Origin: Nitrososphaerales archaeon
Lineage (GTDB): Archaea; Thermoproteota; Nitrososphaeria; Nitrososphaerales; Gagatemarchaeaceae
DNA length: 7,568 nucleotides
Assembly: GCA_030040055.1 (NCBI GenBank)
Contig: JASHUK010000184.1
Span: 1 to 7,568, forward strand
Direction: 5' to 3'
Translations under genes and position numbers: made by a program
Shown: positions 4,850 to 7,568 of the stretch, piece by piece
Position numbering within the stretch: the stretch's first letter is position 1
Layout: each line of letters opens with the position of its first letter
The notes under the pieces: generated by a model
Seen by the model: the letters and a program-made list of their open reading frames with translations, nothing else
Told to the model about the DNA's origin: nothing
Database searches by the model: none

Positions 4850-6697
4850 CTACTTGCCTTCGTCCACTACCTTGTAGTCGGCGTCGCTGACGTTCCCGTC
4901 AGGGGCGGCTCCTCCCGGGGGCGGGGGGGCCTGTTTCTGCGCCTGCTGATAGACGGAGGACCCAACTTCCTGCAGCACCCTCTTCAGTGCCTCGTTCTTG
5001 TCTCTGATTGCGGCCGCGTCCTTCCCATCCAGCGCCTTCCTGAGCTCCTGCACTGCGCCGTCGATCCTGTCGAGGTTCCCCTTGTCGACCTTCCCCTCGA
5101 GGTCCCTCTTCGTCCTCTCCGCGGTGTACAGTATCGAGTCGGCCTCGTTCCTCAGCTCGGCCTCCTCCTTCTTCCTCTTGTCCTGCTCGGCGAACGAGTC
5201 TGCGTCCTTGATCAGCCTCTCCTTCTCCTCCTTCGAGAGCTTCGTCGAGGCGGTGATCGTTATCTTGCTCTCCTTGCCGGTCCCCGTGTCTTTCGCCGAC
5301 ACGGTGAGGATCCCGTTGGCGTCGATGTCGAACGTCACTTCGATTTGTGGAACCCCTCGCGGCGAGGGAGGTATCCCCGCCAGGTTGAACTCCCCGAGGG
5401 ATACGTTGTCGGCGGCCATCGGCCGCTCCCCCTGTACCACGTGGATGGTGACCGCGGTCTGGAAGTCGGCTGCGGTGGTGAACGTCTTGGACCTCTTGGT
5501 AGGTATCGTCGCGTTCTTCTCGATCAGCTTCTCCGCTATGCCTCCGAGGGTCTCCACGCCGAGCGAGAGGGGGGTGACGTCCAGCAGCAGTATGTCCTTG
5601 ATCTCGCCGGCCATCACCGCGCCCTGTATCGCGGCGCCTATCGCGACCGCCTCCATCGGGTCGACTCCCCTCTCGGCGGTCTTCCCGGAGACCTCCTCCA
5701 CGAACTTCCTGACGAGGGGCATCCGCGTCATCCCTCCGATGAGGATCACTTTGTCGACCTGGGCGGGGGTAAGCTTGGCGTCGTTGATCACCCTGCGAAT
5801 CGTCTCCTCGGTCTTCCCCACTATGGGGCGGGCGATCTCCTCGAGCTTGGTCCTGGTCAGCGTGTAGTGCAGGTTCTTCGGCCCCGCCTGGTCGGTCGCT
5901 ATGAACGGCAGGTCCACGTCCGTCGACGTCAGGTTCGAAAGCTCGATCTTGGCCTTCTCCGACGCCTCCTTGAGCCGGGCCATGGCCGTCCTGTCCCCCC
6001 TGAGGTCGATCCCCGTCCTTGAGCGGAAGTCTTGCAGGAGGAGCTCGATGATCGAGTTGTCGACGTCCGTCCCTCCGGTCTGGGTGTCGCCGGAGGTGGC
6101 GAGGACCTGGAAGACGCCCTGCCCAAACTCCATTATCGTGGCGTCGTGCGTCCCTCCCCCGAAGCTGAAGACGAGGATCTTCATCTCCTTCTCCGACTTG
6201 TCCAGCCCGTACGCCAGCGACGCGGCTGTCGGCTCGTTGATTATCCTCACTACGTCCAGCCCGGCTATCTCGCCCGCGTCCTTGGTCGCCTGCCTCTGGT
6301 TGTCGTTGAAGTGGGCGGGGACCGTGATGACGGCCTTCTTGACCGGGTAGCCCAAGAACGTCTCGGCGTCCTTCTTTATCTTCTGCAGGATGTACGAGCT
6401 GACCTGCTCGGGCGAGTACTGCTTGCCGTAGGCGCTCACCCGGTAGTCCGTCCCCATCTTCCGCTTGATCTCGAAGACCGTCCCCTCGGGGTTGGTGACC
6501 GCCTGGCGCTTGGCAGGCTCCCCCACCAGGAGCTGCCCGTCCTGTGTGAACGCGACGACCGAGGGGAACATCTTCCCCGCGGGGGTGGCCCCCTCTGCGG
6601 ACGGGATTACCACCGGCCTCCCTGCCTCCACGACAGAGGCGGCCGAGTTGGTCGTGCCGAGGTCGATGCCGATTATCTTCTCCCTGGCGCTACTCAC
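4850..6697 (-). CDS. dnaK: Chaperone protein DnaK (Hsp70) with a Ser in place of a conserved ATPase-site Asp
   Basis: ATP-driven Hsp70 chaperone, 615 residues. The nucleotide-binding domain covers about 1-366: phosphate 1 loop GIDLGTTN (10-17, Asp12), Lys78 in EIKRKMG (equivalent to Hsc70 K71), Glu155 in INEPTAA (E175), and phosphate 2 loop FSFGGGTHD (177-185, Thr183 and Asp185). The adenosine motif is ILIGGMTRMP (318-327). The linker LLLDVTPL (370-377) leads to the beta-sandwich, helical lid and a DADYKVVDE tail (605-613). Two loop residues differ from the norm. The first Asp of DLGGGTFD (Hsc70 D199, E. coli D194) is Ser178 (codon 6166-6164), and the usual Phe/Leu is His184. SGDTQTGGTDVD (202-213) follows an archaeal-type wording. 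GTG at 6697 is preceded by GGAGGAGGG inside grpE and overlaps the grpE stop by 8 nt, indicating coupling. Domain identity is certain; normal ATPase activity is not. Confidence 0.97.
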   Translation of the reverse strand: MSSAREKIIGIDLGTTNSAASVVEAGRPVVIPSAEGATPAGKMFPSVVAFTQDGQLLVGEPAKRQAVTNPEGTVFEIKRKMGTDYRVSAYGKQYSPEQVSSYILQKIKKDAETFLGYPVKKAVITVPAHFNDNQRQATKDAGEIAGLDVVRIINEPTAASLAYGLDKSEKEMKILVFSFGGGTHDATIMEFGQGVFQVLATSGDTQTGGTDVDNSIIELLLQDFRSRTGIDLRGDRTAMARLKEASEKAKIELSNLTSTDVDLPFIATDQAGPKNLHYTLTRTKLEEIARPIVGKTEETIRRVINDAKLTPAQVDKVILIGGMTRMPLVRKFVEEVSGKTAERGVDPMEAVAIGAAIQGAVMAGEIKDILLLDVTPLSLGVETLGGIAEKLIEKNATIPTKRSKTFTTAADFQTAVTIHVVQGERPMAADNVSLGEFNLAGIPPSPRGVPQIEVTFDIDANGILTVSAKDTGTGKESKITITASTKLSKEEKERLIKDADSFAEQDKRKKEEAELRNEADSILYTAERTKRDLEGKVDKGNLDRIDGAVQELRKALDGKDAAAIRDKNEALKRVLQEVGSSVYQQAQKQAPPPPGGAAPDGNVSDADYKVVDEGK

Positions 6698-7211
6698 TCT
6701 TGCCCTCCTCCTTCGCTCCCAGCTCCACCTTCACCATGCTCGGCCTGATCACTTGTCCGCGGAAGGTGTATCCCGGCCTCACCTCTTCGACCACCACGTC
6801 TTTCTCGCCGTCCCCCTGGACCTTGTCCACAGCCTCGTGCATGGAAGGGTCGAACTCCTTGCCCACCGCGTCGATCCTCTCCAGGCCAAGGGACTCCAGG
6901 ACGCCCATCAGGTTCTTGTATACCATGGACACCCCTTCTTTCATCTCTTCCCCTTCCTCGGCGTCGACATGGCGGGCCGCCAGCCCGAGCTCGTCCAGTG
7001 GCCCCAGAAGCTTCGCGACCACCCCCCTGGCGGAGGCATCGTCCATCTCTCTCATCTCCTTCTCGACCCTCTTCCTGTAGTTGTCGAAGTCTGCCTGCAG
7101 GTATTTCAAGCGCAGCAGGTAGTCTCCGCTCCTCTTCTTCTCGTCGGCGAGTAGCCCCTCGGCGGTGTCCCCCACCTGGCTCGTCCCTGAACCCTCAGTC
7201 TCCGTTGTCAA
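6690..7211 (-). CDS. grpE: GrpE, nucleotide exchange factor of DnaK
   Basis: Homodimeric cytosolic factor that opens the DnaK nucleotide cleft to release ADP. It has 173 residues. A short variable, acidic N-terminus is followed by a long alpha-helical coiled coil from about 23 to 60 containing RLKYLQADFDNYRKR (34-48). A shorter helical region follows (64-110), then the C-terminal beta wing with FDPSMHEAV (120-128), VEEVRPGYTFRGQVIRPSMV (141-160) and KVEL. The start is taken as TTG at 7211, directly after an in-frame TGA and with AGGGGTTGA as a ribosome-binding candidate. A GTG at 7175 is an alternative that would remove 12 non-conserved residues. It is the first gene of the chaperone operon and its last codons hold the dnaK ribosome-binding site. 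The fold assignment is firm and the exact start is uncertain. Confidence 0.94.
   Translation of the reverse strand: MTTETEGSGTSQVGDTAEGLLADEKKRSGDYLLRLKYLQADFDNYRKRVEKEMREMDDASARGVVAKLLGPLDELGLAARHVDAEEGEEMKEGVSMVYKNLMGVLESLGLERIDAVGKEFDPSMHEAVDKVQGDGEKDVVVEEVRPGYTFRGQVIRPSMVKVELGAKEEGKSE
6703..6711 (-). promoter_or_regulatory. Shine-Dalgarno sequence of dnaK, inside the 3' end of grpE
   Basis: GGAGGAGGG on the minus strand lies 5 nt before the dnaK GTG at 6697. It encodes the Glu-Glu-Gly near the GrpE C-terminus. With the 8-nt overlap GTGAGTAG (start of dnaK and stop of grpE), it suggests that ribosomes finishing grpE reinitiate on dnaK. Confidence 0.7.
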
Positions 7212-7279
7212 TCAACCCCTGCAAGGCTCACGGCGGCGCGGCTTCCAATCTATAAATTTTCAAGGGTTACGGGGTCGCT
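7212..7279. promoter_or_regulatory. Divergent promoter region of grpE-dnaK-dnaJ and rio1
   Basis: A 68-bp gap with one AT-rich island, TATAAATTTT at 7251-7260, in otherwise GC-rich DNA. Read rightward it is a TATA box centred about 26 nt before the rio1 GTG, implying a leaderless transcript. Read leftward (AAAATTTATA, preceded by purine-rich TTGA that could serve as a BRE) it would start transcription near 7228 and give grpE a leader of about 17 nt containing AGGGGTTGA. The sequence of the single element therefore suits both directions. I see no recognisable heat-shock operator repeat such as CIRCE. Confidence 0.6.
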
Positions 7280-7568
7280 GTGGCCGAGGACAGCGAGTCC
7301 GACAAGATGAGAGAACGCCTCCTGCGCCTGGAGCGCGAGAACAGGTACCTCAGGAAGGATTCCGACCAGCGAAAGGTGATGGAGGAGGTGTTCGACAGGG
7401 CCACCCTTCTCGCGATTGAGGAGCTCGTCAGCAGGAGGGACCTGGGAGACCTCCACGGCGTCGTGAGCGCCGGCAAGGAGGCGAGGCTCTACTACGGGGT
7501 CGATCCGGCCGGCTTCCCGGTTGCGGTCAAGATCTATCTCACGTCCTCCGCCGAGTTCAAGAAGAGGG
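7280..7568 (+). CDS. rio1: RIO1-type serine/threonine protein kinase/ATPase, N-terminal 96 residues (gene continues beyond the window)
   Basis: Atypical kinase of the RIO family, which in archaea and eukaryotes is linked to maturation of the small ribosomal subunit. The first 96 codons are present and the frame is open to the window end. A charged, probably helical N-terminus (residues 10-50, many Arg/Glu) precedes the ATP-binding region. GVVSAGKEARLYYG (60-73) is the RIO nucleotide loop, and VAVKIY (81-86) holds the ATP-binding Lys84. SSAEFKKR (89-96) matches the start of the RIO-specific flexible loop. The loop usually reads STGKEA; here Thr is Ala64. The start is GTG at 7280, set 26 nt after the TATA element; ATG at 7307 is an alternative that would remove 9 residues. 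The RIO1 subtype is favoured by KIYLTSSAEFKK, but without the catalytic lobe RIO2 cannot be fully excluded. Confidence 0.88.
   Translation, partial: MAEDSESDKMRERLLRLERENRYLRKDSDQRKVMEEVFDRATLLAIEELVSRRDLGDLHGVVSAGKEARLYYGVDPAGFPVAVKIYLTSSAEFKKR

Noticed and set aside
4998..6748. Several long plus-strand open frames opposite dnaK
   Set aside because: All are shadows of the DnaK frame with low-complexity Ser/Pro/Leu/Arg composition and no family resemblance.
7212..7260. Heat-shock operator (CIRCE-like or other inverted repeat) upstream of grpE
   Set aside because: I looked for paired inverted repeats around the TATA element and found only the short symmetry of the AT-rich box itself.

Overview
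This window is a compact stretch of core archaeal genome. It is GC-rich and almost entirely coding, with no mobile element, CRISPR array, rRNA or tRNA that I can recognise. Two genes mark it as archaeal: the beta subunit of the archaeal/eukaryotic initiation factor 2 and a RIO-type kinase. A DUF424 gene and a short, archaeal-type S-adenosylhomocysteine hydrolase agree with this. The presence of a DnaK/DnaJ/GrpE system, and the wording of the DnaK, aIF2-beta and methionyl-tRNA synthetase sequences, remind me most of Thaumarchaeota/Nitrososphaeria-like lineages. That placement rests on memory of related proteins, not on a search, and is only moderately secure.

Layout, left to right. (1) 1-2961, minus strand: four genes read leftward in the order mtnP (methylthioadenosine phosphorylase), apt (adenine phosphoribosyltransferase), ahcY (adenosylhomocysteine hydrolase) and metG (methionyl-tRNA synthetase, cut by the window edge). 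Together they form a methionine/SAM by-product and adenine salvage block. (2) 2962-3043: a divergent promoter region. (3) 3044-3771, plus strand: aIF2-beta and a small DUF424 protein, 2 bp apart. (4) 3768-7211, minus strand: the grpE-dnaK-dnaJ chaperone operon, tightly packed, meeting the DUF424 gene head-on so that both stop codons share one CTAG. (5) 7212-7279: a second divergent promoter region with one AT-rich TATA element that may serve both directions. (6) 7280 to the end, plus strand: the 5' part of a RIO1-type kinase.

How the genes work together. SAM use yields S-adenosylhomocysteine (handled by AhcY) and methylthioadenosine (handled by MtnP). MtnP releases adenine, which Apt returns to AMP, and MetG uses methionine. 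GrpE, DnaK and DnaJ make a complete Hsp70 cycle. aIF2-beta and RIO1 serve translation initiation and small-subunit maturation.

Gene starts are notable. Only two of ten genes appear to start with ATG; the rest start with GTG or TTG. The promoter-proximal genes mtnP, aIF2-beta and rio1 have a TATA-like element 25-28 nt upstream of the start codon and no Shine-Dalgarno sequence, which suggests leaderless mRNAs. Internal genes such as ahcY, apt and dnaK carry Shine-Dalgarno motifs. The most unusual protein feature is in DnaK: the conserved metal/nucleotide-site Asp of the second phosphate loop is Ser178. I found no evidence for a wholly new multigene system here.
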